Assembly (NCBI RefSeq): GCF_910592395.1
Contig: NC_088317.1
Coordinates: 7,192,001-7,256,000 of the forward strand
Direction: 5' to 3'
From: Lineus longissimus
Lineage: Eukaryota; Nemertea; Pilidiophora; Heteronemertea; Lineidae
DNA: 64,000 nucleotides
The stretch's first letter is position 1, and each line of letters begins with the position of its first letter. Positions 19,607 through 31,560 of the stretch are shown here, one piece after another. Below the pieces are notes generated by a model that was not told the origin of the DNA, did no database searches, and saw nothing but the letters and a program-made list of their open reading frames with translations. Made by a program: the position numbers and the translations under genes.

Positions 19607-19693
19607 TGTATGGTTTGTGTAAGTTGCATAGCAATAGAGGGAAGTCTAATGTGACTGCTACATACAGCTTATTAGAACTGGATTCAACATTTC

Positions 19694-19859
19694 GGGCCGA
19701 ATTTACGAAGGGTGTTTAAGAGTTAGACGCGTGTAAATTCTACATAATCAGTTTCAGGGCCTAATGCGGTTTTCATGAAGAAACCCTGCAAGGCCCTGAC
19801 TCTGTCTATTCAGACATTAAACGCTGTTTTAAGCTAAACACCCTTTGTAAATTCGGCCC
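19694..19859. mobile_element. Short inverted-repeat MITE (GGGCCGAATTTAC)
   Basis: Left GGGCCGAATTTACGAAGGG, right complement CCCTTTGTAAATTCGGCCC; 166 bp; TTC on both sides suggests a 3-bp duplication. A PIF/Harbinger or ISL2EU derivative is possible. Confidence 0.7.
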
Positions 19860-20483
19860 TTCATCTTTGTACACAACTGTTGGAAACATTGTATTTATTT
19901 TGTTAAAAATACAGAAAATAAACCTATACAACCCATAATACTCAATTGTCTATTTTTTTCAAACCATTCTCCATTGATAAAATAAACAGTAAATAGATGT
20001 AATAATTAACGAAGTACCCAGACATCATCAGGTTAATGTCGGGGATTTTCAATAAAAGGCCCCCAGTGCCAAGATACGCGGACACATGGTCTGTTCACTG
20101 TTGAGAAAGTATTAGACGCAATAATACAAATTTGGACATAAAGATGTTAACATATAAGGTAGCCATGTTGATGCCCTAACCAGCGCATGCCACAGGTCAA
20201 AGCTGAGCAAAATCAAGATTTCAACTAAAACACAGGAATATGCATTGTATGGAAAGATAGCGGTGACAAAAACGTTGCGACCGGGGAAAGCGCTTTTGAA
20301 CTTGAAGCTGACATTCACAGCATATGAGCTGGATGCATGAGCCAGATACACGGCGTGATGTGATAGAATGTCTGGAAGAATATCAAAACAAGATTTGTGG
20401 CTAACGAGCCAACACAGGGGGAGCCAATACTCTGTATTGATTATGAGCACTCCAACAACAAGTTTAAAATTCAAAAATGTGTA

Positions 20484-21800
20484 ATTTTTGGCTCACCGTC
20501 TAGGTGAGTCTATAAACTACCGCAGTGTCTGTTGTCCGTCATCGTAGTCCGTCTTCGTATCCTATTTCAAAAACAGTGGCACGTTTCTTAACCGCTAGGG
20601 CCATGAACTTGAAACTTGTACACAAGACCCCTCAGGTCAGGCGACCTCTGACAATGAATTTCAGTCCGATCTGATTCTTAACTTGGCCACCAGGGGGTAA
20701 AAAGTGGAAACAATCTCCCATATGAGTGACCCGTTTTCTATAGAATTTTTATGGTAGGTAATCCTAGCAAGGACACATCACATATCATACGGGTTTTTGA
20801 TTTGACCTAGTTTTCAAGGTCACAGAGGTCAAATGGAGTAAATTGGCCACTTGAATGTAACTATGGCACGTTTCTTAGCCGCTAAAGGTATAAACTTGAA
20901 ATTTAGTGCAAATGACTCCCTTTGTCATATAACCGCAGACACCGAATTTCAGTCTGATCTGATTCTTGATTTGGCCACCAGGGGGCCAAAACTAAAAAAG
21001 GTAAAGAGTGCAATATCTTGCTAATTAGTGACTGGTTTTCGAAGAAATTTTAATGGTAGGTACTCCTAGCAAGGATACATCACATATCCTATGGATTTTT
21101 TATTTGACCTAATTTTCAAGGTCACAGAGGTCAAATGGTGTAAATTGGCCGTTATATAGCGCGTTTCTTAACCGCTAAAGCTATGAACTTGAAATTTGGT
21201 ACACATGACTCCCTATGTTATGTAACCCGTGACAATGAATTTGGTCTGATCTGATTCTTGACTTGGCCACCAAGGGGCCAGAAGTGGAAATCTGGAAAGT
21301 GTGATATCTCTCCTATGAGTGACTCGTTTTTGAAACAATTTTGATGGTAGGTTCTCCTAGCAAGGATACATCACATATCATACGGGTTTTTGATTTGACC
21401 TAGTTTTCAAGGTCACAGAGGTCAAATGGTGTAAATTGGCTGTTTGAGTGTAACTATGGCACGTTTCTTAGCCGCTAAAGGTATAAACTTTAAATTTAGT
21501 GCAAATGACTCCCTTTGTCATATAACCGCAGACACTGAATTTCGGTCTGATCTGATTCTTGATTTGGCCACCAGGGGGCCAAAGCTAAAAAAGGTAAAAA
21601 GTGCAATATCTTGCTAATTAGTGACTTGTTTTTGAAGAAATTTTAATGGTAGGTACTCCTAGCAAGGATACATCACATATCCTATGGATTTTTGATTTGA
21701 CCTAATTTTCAAGGTCACATGACTCCCCACGCCATGTTACCCTGGACACTGATTTTTATCCGGTCTGATTCTCGATTTGGTCACCAGGATACCAAAACTA
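20484..21800 (+). mobile_element. Family B hairpin/tandem element
   Basis: Head TTTTTGGCTCACCGTCTAGGTGAGTC (hairpin arms GGCTCACC/GGTGAGTC) followed by four ~300-bp units with GGCACGTTTCTTA, GAACTTGAAA, CCACCAGGGGG and three perfect AGGTCACAGAGGTCA motifs. The fourth unit breaks inside the motif (21712-21726). It runs into a reversed family A/B 3' end at 21800-21835. Confidence 0.75.
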
Positions 21801-21835
21801 AATGAAATGGCCAGGGCCATTGTGCTCACCTGTCG
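21800..21835 (-). mobile_element. Reversed 3' end of a family A/B element
   Basis: AATGAAATGGCCAGGGCC.. then ATTGTGCTCACCT is the exact complement of the family A terminal hairpin and subterminal repeat, here facing the opposite way next to a family B body. Confidence 0.65.
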
Positions 21836-22336
21836 ATATGAAAGGGAGAGTATGAGGAAGAACTTGTCATTGTTAGGGGTTAATAAAGCAATAGTTGTGG
21901 GATGGTGTGGTTTGTCTTGAAAAAGTGGAGTTAGTCGTATTGTTTTCCGCGTGCACATGTTACTGACGTTGGAATAAGTGAATCGTTATTTGTGGGAGAA
22001 GCTGAGAGATGTTTTCTGGCCAATTAAGACGGGTTTACATGTGTCTTAGCTATTCAGTGACTATTGAAAATTAACAGCGCATTTACATTTTGTAAAACCT
22101 GCTGTCATTGGCCGAAATTTCAAATAAATGGGATGTACCTGTGGAATTCCGTGTGAATACGCTATCTTGAAATGAGTATTTATCCTCGGCTTGCGATTAG
22201 AGAGAAATGTTGAAAAATATGATACAAGAACAATTGAAGCAAGGAATGCACAGTATAGAATATGATGTACTGAGTAACTAGGTAGCAGTTTGTATTCATT
22301 TTTGAGACAATAACATAGTTACAAGACAGCCCTATA

Positions 22337-22682
22337 GTCGGATTCATAAGTAAATGTCACTGCCCTTTTGGGCCGCTGCGCAAAAACTACTGGGCTGATT
22401 TCTTCAAAGTTTGGTTTTTCTTGAATCTAATTTCGGGACCCAAGAGGATTTTCATATTTCAGTAACCATGGTTACGAAATAATTTTTTTGTATGTATTGG
22501 TGTACATTGACGTATTAAAGTTGACAATTTTTTTTCTTTATAATTTGCAAATCTCTAACCTGGAAATTGTGTTGGGTCCCGAAATTAGATTCAAGAAAAA
22601 CCAAACTTTGAAGAAATCGGCCCAATAGTTTTTGCACAGCGACCCAAAAGGGCAGTCAGTGACATTTACTTATGAATCCGAC
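22337..22682. mobile_element. Palindromic MITE with ~110-bp arms
   Basis: GTCGGATTCATAAGTAAATG.. at the left and its complement at the right, flanked by TA. The arms pair from 22337-22443 with 22571-22682, around a 127-bp centre. Tc1/mariner-type target, no coding. Confidence 0.82.
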
Positions 22683-22828
22683 TAGGCCTATACCCTAGGC
22701 CTAACTATAAAAGCACTGATGACAGCTGCGCTACACTTTCATCATTATCATCATCTACTTTAGTCAACCAGCTCAGATGACCTTTCTTGGGGCAGTGATC
22801 GGTAACGGTGAACTCCTTCCGACCCAAC

Positions 22829-23789
22829 TATGGCAAGCCAAAGCGGAATTTATTCAAGACTTTAGAATTGCCATTCAAGAAGTTAAATATAAGTTCAAGA
22901 AGGAAATATATGTTCAAGACTAAAATATGTTCAACCTTGAATAAAATATGTTCAACCTTGAATAAAATATGTTCAACCTTGAATAAAATATGTTCAACCT
23001 TGAATAAAATATGTTCAACCTTGAATAAAATATGTCCAACCTTGAACAAAATATATTCAACCTTGAACAAAATATATTCAAGACTCACGTGACCATATTC
23101 AAGACGCACGTGACCACAAAATTGATGACGTAGTTGCTCATGTTTTGATGCTTTACGGACTTTCCCGAACCCATGGTACTTGTGTTGCGTTTCAGAGCTC
23201 GAATTGTTCGCACGAGGTTTTGACACATGGTTGTACACGTACCTAGCCGCCTACACCTGACATGTACTGTAATCCTACACATCATGACATGGATGCCGAG
23301 TGAATGTCAGTCTATACATGTTTCACAGACATATCAGGCAAATTATAGGTTCAAAATGCGCAATGCCTCTCACCTTTCATTCTTAAGGCCGACACCACTG
23401 TATCGGATTCTCGTTGTCTTTTGACATGTTTGAGTGTTTAGGCTATACAGGCAATCAATCATGTCGTGAAACAGAACGCATCAGAAGTACCACAGATTCT
23501 ACGCTCTACGTCATCAATTTTGTGGTCACGTGCGTCTTGAATATGGTCACGTGAGTCTTGAATATATTTTGTTCAAGGTTGAATATATTTTGTTCAAGGT
23601 TGGACATATTTTATTCAAGGTTGAACATATTTTATTCAAGGTTGAACACATTTTATTCAAGGTTGAAAACATTTGATTCAAGGTTGAACATATTTTAGTC
23701 TTGAACATATATTTCCTTCTTGAACTTATATTTAACTTCTTGAATGGTAATTCTAAAGTCTTGAATAAATTCCGCTTTGGCTTGCCATA
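22829..23789. mobile_element. Foldback element with 21-bp tandem units, 6-bp target duplication
   Basis: Ends TATGGCAAGCCAAAGCGG and complement; flanks CCCAAC at 22823-22828 and 23790-23795. The arms hold about seven ATGTTCAACCTTGAATAAA-type units each, then a CACGTGACCA pair, around a ~300-bp centre. The same end sequence and 6-bp duplication occur at 56871-63005. Superfamily uncertain; a 6-7 bp duplication is known for Dada. Confidence 0.82.
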
Positions 23790-23795
23790 CCCAAC

Positions 23796-24735
23796 AGGCA
23801 AATGTTTACATTCGTGTCTCCGTGTATCATGGATTCATGTGTATACTAACACCGTTGTTGTGTTGACACACTGACTGACTCCGACTGTGTACATTTCTAA
23901 AGCGACGAAAAACGATCACAAAAATGGTTCTTTTTAAGCACTCGTGACATGTTTACAAAAATTAAAGCAAGTGTTTTTAGTAGAGGTTTACCTAATGAGT
24001 AGCGTCTAGGTGATTATAAACCATTAACTTGTGTTTAAAAGCCCACATTGTAACGAAAGGTTCCGGCTTGACGCTAATCTCCAATGACGCCAGCCGCCAT
24101 TTTGCCATACTCTCGAAACTTTGGGATCGTCAAATGCAATGGAAATCACATAATTTCTGACACACACTGCTACAATTCATCATTTTATTGTTCTTTCACA
24201 GTATTATTACGCCACCCCGATTCGCAAGGCAGCTTGTAGTACCAACTGGCTCTGCATTGACTATCCCCATTCCAAGCCGAATAACAGTGTGACAAGTTTC
24301 TCATTTTACCTTCCAATCACAGTCAAAATTTTCTAAAACAACCGGCAATGAGGACAAACAAATAATCGCAAACCAATCACAAGAATGTAATCAACACATA
24401 CGACCTCATCCGAAGAGCGGATGATTAAGTTTTAGCATTGATTCAAGGTGATTTAATTCCTTCTTCGTCTCGCTTCAAATTTATAAAATGGCTGTCTTCC
24501 ATACTTGTAGTATGCAGATCTAGTGGCGCAGGACAACACTGCGCATCTGGGATACCCCGACGGATTGCCTCGAACCGCGAAATTCAAAACTGCTGGCAAT
24601 GTGCCAACTGACATTTTTCTCACAATACCGCCACCTAGTGATATGAAACGAAATTAATCTATTTAATATCGAAACCTCTATATCAGGCCAACCTCTAAAA
24701 CTTCATTTCAAACTTCAATCTGCTGGAATAAAGAA
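23796..24735. other. Unique non-coding DNA
   Basis: No open frame or repeat recognised. A GC-richer patch with GCCGCCATTTTG at about 24090 could be promoter-like, but there is no further support. Confidence 0.35.
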
Positions 24736-25262
24736 AATGGGCTTTTTTAACCTTGACCTACTTATACCTGAATAGTAGGTCACACTGACCTAAATCTTTG
24801 TCAACATGTAGAGATGCCCAATAGGTGTCTACATATCAAATTTAGAGAGTTTATGACCAATAGCAAAAAAACGTGCCATGATCAAAGACATTTTAGAGTT
24901 CGACCTCTGTGACCTTGAAATGAAGGTCAAATCAAAAACCCGTGTGATATGTGATGTACCTTTATTAGATACACCCACCATAAAATTTTCATCGCTCTAG
25001 CTTTAACCATAAGCTTCAAAATGACAAAAATAGGTTTTCAAAGAGCACCCCCTATATGGCAGACCAGCAGTCAAATTGCGCTGATTTTCATTCTGAAGGA
25101 AGGTCTTGCCTAGGGGTACCCACACACCAAGTATGAACTTTCTGGGTCAAGCGGTTAAGAAACGTGCCACGATTTTGTCAAAAGTTAACGACGGACGACG
25201 ACGACGACGACGACGGACGACGGACGCCAGACGCCGCGGTATCGTATTAGCTCACCTGACAG
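24736..25262 (-). mobile_element. Reversed hairpin/GTC element
   Basis: On minus it begins with the hairpin AGCTCACCTGTCAGGTGAGCT-like head (about 25243-25265), then a (GTC)n tract (25191-25226), GGCACGTTTCTTAACCGC and a single diverged AGGTCACAGAGGTC motif (24899-24914). Its far end fades near 24736. Confidence 0.65.
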
Positions 25263-25269
25263 GTGAGCT

Positions 25270-25486
25270 AAAAAGGGAAAAAGTGCAATATCTCGCATAT
25301 TAGTGACTTTGTTTTCAATGATGTTTTTATGGTAGTTACTCCAAGTAAACGTTACATCATATGTCGTACCGACTTTGGTTTGACCTATATACTATACATG
25401 TAGCATGTTTCTTAACCAGGATGAATTCCTAACCACCAAATATCTATACGGTGAGCACAATGGACCTTGGCCATTTCATTTACCAT
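25270..25486 (+). mobile_element. Family B 3'-end fragment
   Basis: Starts inside a unit (AAAGTGCAATATCTCGC) and runs to GGTGAGCACAATGGACC and TTGGCCATTTCATT, the family 3' terminus. Confidence 0.65.
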
Positions 25487-28450
25487 TTGTTTTAAGTAAT
25501 TAATTCATCTGAACAGCAACTCAAGTACTTCATTTTACATCAGTACAATAAGGATATTCATGTGAACACGAAAATGTATAGAAACCTGGTATTGATTGGA
25601 TAAAGCTGATTTTATTGAGATTAATCGTGAGGCAAACCCTAATTAGCGCATTATTATTGCCTCAACTACCCCCTTACTAATTCACAATTCAACTAGTTAG
25701 AGGAACTACAATTAACTCATTTTTTTGAAACTCATAAAGTGATACCTCTGCTATCTATTTCGATCATGAATTTGTCAAAAATAGGTTGAAAAAATATTTT
25801 TTAAGGATGAACTTAAAAAAACGTTTTCCACAGACAATTCAGCTGAATAAAGCCATCATGTTGCAAAGACACTTATGAAAATACAAAATCTGAAGTAGGA
25901 ATATGTTCACTAAACCTAGATCATGAACTCTATGAAATATTGTTGAATTATTTGAAGAATTACAGGATATACACCACTTTGAAATTTAGCCGAAATCAGT
26001 TAAGAAATTTACCTATTGCTCAGTGTAAATTCTCAAACGGTGGGGAAATTAAAAAGTCAGCAACAATGGTCTCTCATTTCATGCTAAGGGCTATAACTGA
26101 AAAAAGTTTCAATAAAATGTTGATATTAAAGGTCTGAACAATCAACAAAGAAGTTTTTTGCTTTTTTTTAATAAATTCCAGAAGTAATTTTTTTGAAGTA
26201 CTCATTTGTATTTTTCTTTAAAAGCAGGTTTAGTAATCCCTATATTTTTTTCCCTGTAAAGGACCAGTATTCTTCCATTAACAATTAAAATATGGGATTC
26301 ATAGCTTTATAATTAGGAAAGTTATTAGCGCTAGTTATCGTTTCGGGGTTATTCACACAGGTCCAGAAATGAAGAAAATCTCGTTTTCTGAAGAATTTTT
26401 TTCTCACTCATTTAAAGTAGTGAAATGCAAAAACTGAAACGATGGTCCATTATGGGGACCGACAACTAAATAACTAGGCCAAAAAATCAGACTTTTCTTT
26501 TTTATCTTGTTTCCATCGTGAACAGTTAACAACAACTTTTTGATACGTCAATTTTAATGAAACTTATGAGATTGATACAAATTATTGAAAGTCATGTAGA
26601 TTTCTTAAAACATGACCAATCAATGTAATTCGACTTTTGTGATGAAGGGTACTATCTCCTCTTCAAGTTGATAGGATCTTTTTGTAAAGTGTCTTTAATG
26701 TTATTGAATAGCCGGTTACCATAGAAACCAATAAACGGTGTTATAGATCAAAAACAGTTAATTTGGGGCTTTAAAAAAGTCCAGTTGCCTCTATTCACAT
26801 AATTTTACCCCAAAAGTATGGAGACTGTTGCTATAAAATGGATCCAAAAATTGTTTCATGTTGTTCCAAATTTATTTTCTAGACTTATATTATTATAGGC
26901 TATTGACATTTATGAGCGCCAACATCTAGGGCAAGTCCCAGGTAAAGTCAGCAGTGTTTACAATTTGATATTGTAAAAACTTATTCAATATCCTACACTA
27001 GTACCTTTTGATATATTTCAGGTAAAGTAGATCTTGCAGAAAAGAATGCTTTTTGTCGCGTTGAGTTAAAACTTATTATATTGCCAAAGTTATTGCAGTT
27101 TTTGTGAACCCCGACTGTTCCAAGTAACGTTCTGCCTCAACTGGTTCGCCAGATCAAACTTGAAGATATCCCCCCCCACCCCCCGAGCCAAGAGACCACA
27201 TAAGAAAGTGGCGATGCGCGTGCCCGATTGAGAATTTCAGCGGGTGCCAGCAGAATTCGACAGAGGGACCGAAGTGGTATATTCGTCTAGTTTACATTTT
27301 AGAATCACCCAACAAACGAACATCGAACACACGAATATTATTTCGACTGATTAAATATGTTGATATCAAATTAATTTGTATATCAAAACGTTTAATTATA
27401 GCTTGAAAAATAGATTTTGGGTACTATAATGCATCACAGTAAAGAACATTGCATAGGATGCCTGATTTAATGCGTTTGCTGCATTTGCGGTACAGATCCT
27501 AGAAATGGGCGTGGCACCCACGTGGTCGGTTTGTTTACATCCTGCAATGTGACCTATATTTTTCTCTGAATTGGGTCAAGAATTTGTCTTCAAATATATT
27601 GCCTAATTCGTGGTCCAGTCGTTTTGAAACAATCGTAGCAATAAGCAGCACGCTAAAGTAAGTACCGGGCTTGGTATTTAGAGTGTCATAATTGCCCATT
27701 TGCTTTCTACTGTCGATGAAATAAGACGACTTGTTATCGGTGATATGGTGATTGTTGTGATGGCGATGGTCATGGACGGTGTACGTACGTGTACCATTAG
27801 TGTATGCGATGTGCATGTGCTATAGACTGTAGACTAAGCCTGATCTTGGCGACCTGTAGTAAGGGGGGTGCTGACCATTAATCGTCAGTTTTGTCAGTTG
27901 TACCATAGTCCATGTCATTGTGGTCATGTCATGGTGGATTGATATCTGATAGGCCTACATTTTCATAGAATTAGGTAGAGAAACTTTGGTGCCTCTCGAA
28001 TCGTGAAATTTGAGCGACTATACCGCCGACTTCAACAGGCTTGCAGACATTGCATGCAAAAACTATTCTATACCGAGCTACTTACTCTCAAGTTACTCTC
28101 ATGTAACCTGAGAGTACTCCAAATCGGATCACCAATGCTGAAATAGTCATTAACAGTGATTAAAAACGCATATTTTCCCCAACCACCAAACGAGGACTAT
28201 CGAAGAGGGGCTTACTGGACTTGGTGCAAAGAAAGCATCGCATCGCAAGGAGTTTCTTGTCTAAAGACAGTTTTAAGCCAAAACGTCCGGCAAAGACAGA
28301 ATGTGCCAACGACGACCACAACGCCAGACATGCAAGCCATCGTCTGCCACCGGAGGAAGACGTCCTCAAATTACGATGATACGTTTTATGTGTGTAGGGC
28401 GGATTCAATGTGCTTATGAATTGACAAGCGGGTATAAGAGGAAGCACAAG
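25487..28450. other. AT-rich unique DNA
   Basis: Nearly 3 kb with no convincing exon, transposon end or RNA gene. Short frames at 27535-27816 and 28156-28447 lack recognisable motifs; the latter lies in GC-richer sequence and could be part of an unknown exon. Confidence 0.4.
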
Positions 28451-28762
28451 AGGAATCAGTGGAGTAATGGTTAGAGCGCCGGACTCATAACCGAAAGGTC
28501 GTGGGTTCGACTCCGGTTAGAACCACAATACTGGTTTCAGTGTCCCTGGGCAAGACACTTAACCCTGCAGTTGCTTCTCTCCACCCAGGTGTATAAATGG
28601 GTACCGGTTGGAATGATCAGCTAGTGCGCTGAATTGACGGCAGCCTTTCTGAGTTCTACTGAAAGGTTTCAGGAGAGACCGGGGTAATAATGTAAAGCGC
28701 TTTGAGCGGGCAAACGGCCTGGATACTGCGCTATATAAGACGCATCATTATTATTATTATAT
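28451..28762 (+). mobile_element. tRNA-derived SINE
   Basis: A tRNA-like head with TGGAGTAATGGTTAGAGC (A-box region) and a perfect B box GGTTCGACTCC at 28504-28514. A body with TGGGTACCGGTTGG and AAAGCGCTTTGAGC follows, then GCGCTATATAAGACGCATC and a (ATT)n tail. It is about 310 bp, resembling Meta-type SINEs of marine invertebrates. It is not a functional tRNA gene because the tRNA part lacks a closing acceptor stem. Confidence 0.85.
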
Positions 28763-29980
28763 AAGGATCAAAGTGATGTATAATAAGCCCAAAGGTTTTG
28801 TCAATGGTCCGAGAAATATGTGTTTGAGGCAGTCATGTCGACTGAATCTGAAGGCTGCGCCCGTGTCGCACACTGTCTCTCCCGTCATTCAACTTAAAGA
28901 CCTCTACTTTAATAATTCTTTCGAAACTTGAGTTAAAACGGTTTCTTAATGATGCTCTAGATGTTTATTGACAGATTTAAGTCAATAATTCATTATTTTG
29001 ATGTTAATGTGGTATATTTTAGGTCACAGCTCATGCCCGGCCTCCTGTCCGAGAATATGGGAGGCCTACTTTCGTTGAAGTCCTTTTCAGAAGTCCGACA
29101 ATTTGTTTGGGTGTGGCACCTCCGACTTGTCCTCATTCGTTGGTTTAATTGGTTTCAAGTTTGTTTGCAGGGTCTTATCCCCTCCGTTAGAATATGTTGA
29201 CTAATTTGTAAGACTGCGTTTCGATATTTGTATCTTGCAGTTGTACCAATCAATCAATCAGTCAATCAATCAATCAATCAATCAATGAAGTATATTTGAT
29301 GGAAATATATAAAGACATTGAATTTGAAGAATTGATACGATTGCATTATTATCCGTGCATACACCGAGGACCAGTAGACCCGCGACAACAACGAGCGCAA
29401 TGGTCCCATGTGTATTTATTCTATATACAATACATAGCCTGGTCATCCTAGGATCATGATTACATCGGGAGTTATCATTGCAAAAGTATGCCAAACACAA
29501 GCTGGAGTCCATCAAGCTAGCGCACGTAACTATAGCACATACAAGCCATGACATCTCCAGTACACATAATTTTACACATAAGGTTTTATACTATGGACTG
29601 GTAGCCAAAGCATGGAATACTATTTTTAGTTACAGGTGTTTCACTGGCAGTTTAAGTGGCAATTATCTTGTCACATTAGGTTAGTTTGGAATAGACTATA
29701 TAGAGCAAATCACCGCTGGTGAAAGGGAGCTTATGACATTAGGGTAGTTTCGAATATCAATTTCGGCTGGTTAATGGGGTAATTGATAGGTGGCGCCAGC
29801 ATCTAACTGCATATATTTGCTGCTATGGTCATAAATAGAGAGGCTAAGTGCAAATCACTGGGACTATTATCTTGTGACATGGGGATGGATAGGTGGTGCC
29901 AGTGCGGCGAATAGAAGGTTTGTTACATATTGAGGTAAGCTGGGAGCTGAGACCCGCACCACACCTCAGAGTAAATCTCT
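28763..29980. other. Unique DNA with (CAAT)n-tailed segment
   Basis: At 29247-29286 a (CAAT)n run ends a ~250-bp stretch that looks like a retroposon 3' tail (from about 29020), but no coding part is attached. The rest is unassigned. Confidence 0.4.
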
Positions 29981-30145
29981 GAATCGAACCCATGACTGAA
30001 GCACTACCTACACCACCCCATTGAGGAGAATATCTCAAGAATCGAACCCATGACCGAAGCACTACACCACCCCATTGAGGAGTAACTATCAAGAATTGTA
30101 CCTATGACCAACGCACTACACCATCACATTGAGGAGAAATATTCA
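29981..30145 (-). repeat. Tandem array of 54-58 bp units with B-box-like sequence
   Basis: Units start at 29981, 30039 and 30093. On minus each has CATGGGTTCGATTCTT (close to a tRNA B box) and AATGGGGTGGTGTAGTGC. The array continues after the insertion at 31476. Confidence 0.65.
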
Positions 30146-30153
30146 GATTCAAA

Positions 30154-31475
30154 GGTTCATCCCCATTTCGCCTACACCCATTTCGCCTACACCCATTTCG
30201 CCTACAAAATTTACCCATTTCGCCTACTCACCATTTCGCCTACTCACCATTTCGCCTATTCACCATTTAGCATATTACCCATTTCGCCTACTCACCATTT
30301 CGCCTACTCACCATTTCGCCTACTCGCCATTTCGCCATTTCGCCAACACCCATTTCGCCATTTCGCCAACACCCATTTCGCCTATTCACCATTTCGCCTA
30401 TTACCCATTTCGCCTACATCATTTCAAATGTTTTATGATAGTGACTTCAAATTCAAAAGATGTAATGACCATTTGTAAAGCCAAGCTCCACAATGAAGAT
30501 ATCCTGTAGGGCAGCGCTTGGTTGTACCAAGATGTAAAAAAACAGGCCAAGACTCTTGGGTTCTTCACTTACAAATATTCATAATTGAAATGATGAAAAG
30601 CCCCCCCCCCTCGCCTTTATAACCCCTTGAAAATGGAAGTACTAGTATGTCGGCAATTGACCCAAACACATCAATATCTCCATGTTGAAGAGTGACCTTC
30701 CCTCCCCCCACCCCCAATTAAGTGAAGTGAAGAGAGACAAGACCACCATTGAATATTCATAGGTTGGAGGTTCCAGACCTATGAATTAGACGCGAGTGTG
30801 TTTTCAACTGTCAAGTGCTTATTTGGAGAGGTATTGGAAAGATATTTGGTATGGCAAGTCTACAGATAAAAATAATTTTTTTGATGAAAAAATAAATTTT
30901 GAGATTTGGCTGAAAACAGTGGAAATATCATGGTCTCTCAAATTTGTCCAATTTGAAGAAAAAAAATTCGTGGACAACCACCAGTTCTAATAAAATTTCA
31001 CCATTTACTCGCCTGACTGTCTGGAATGTCATATCCAAATTTCAGATTCACAACCCGAAGCATTGCGAGGCGGTCGAACTGTGACAATTTAACTGCAAAA
31101 AGGCTTAAAAAATCAATGGTGGTCTTGTCTCAAGAGGCCGGGTTGGAATGATAAAGTATGGTAAAGTTTAACTGGGAAATATACTATAATATAAAGGAAA
31201 AAAACCAAGCTCAACAATTCGTAAAATTGTTCAAATGTCCAGTGCACACCAGTCTTTTCCTTTTTAGTAGGCGAAATGGTGAGTAGGCGAAATGGTGAGT
31301 AGGCGAAATGGTGAGTAGGCGAAATGGTGAGTAGGCAAAATGGTGAATAGGCGAAGTGGGTGTAGGCGAAATGGTGAGTAGGCGAAATGGGGGTAGGCGA
31401 AATGGGGGTAGGCGAAATGGGTGTAGGCGAAATGGGTAATAGGCGAAATGGGTGTAGGCGAAATGGGGGTACACC
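30154..31475. mobile_element. MITE with tandem-repeat inverted ends, copy 2 (8-bp target duplication)
   Basis: Ends GGTTCATCCCCATTTCGCC and its complement GG..GGGTACACC; exact 8-bp duplication GATTCAAA at 30146-30153 and 31476-31483. Arms are arrays of CATTTCGCCTACTCAC-type units (30162-30420 and 31266-31470). Removing the nested MITE at 30734-31131 leaves about 920 bp, almost the length of copy 1 (908 bp). The central sequence shows no clear match to copy 1. Confidence 0.85.
30734..31131. mobile_element. MITE GAGACAAGACCACC, copy 1 (4-bp target duplication)
   Basis: Ends GAGACAAGACCACCATTGA and complement, duplication AAGA (30730-30733 and 31132-31135). It is 398 bp. Its reverse complement aligns along its whole length with 47230-47470 plus 53270-53439. 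GAG..CTC ends with 4-bp duplications are compatible with Sola. Confidence 0.82.
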
Positions 31476-31560
31476 GATTCAAACCCATGGCTTATGTACT
31501 TTAGGAGTTAATCCCAAGAATTGAGTCCATGACCAGGCATTACATCATCCACAATGGAGG
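31476..31560 (-). repeat. Continuation of the 54-58 bp tandem array
   Basis: Two more, diverged units (GATTCAAACCCATGG.. and GAATTGAGTCCATGACC..) on the far side of the inserted element. Confidence 0.55.

Larger units (their letters stand above)
18686..20483. other. Unique DNA with two MITEs
   Basis: AT-rich non-coding sequence. Apart from the MITEs at 19418-19606 and 19694-19859 I see no feature. Confidence 0.4.

Noticed and set aside
22808-23801. Repetitive CSTLNKI frames on both strands
   Set aside because: Products of the 21-bp tandem units in a foldback element.
28156-28447. Overlapping frames in GC-richer DNA
   Set aside because: Three frames look equally plausible and none shows a known domain; left as unassigned.
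28451-28530. tRNA gene
   Set aside because: A- and B-box sequences are present but the acceptor stem does not close and the sequence continues into a SINE body and tail.
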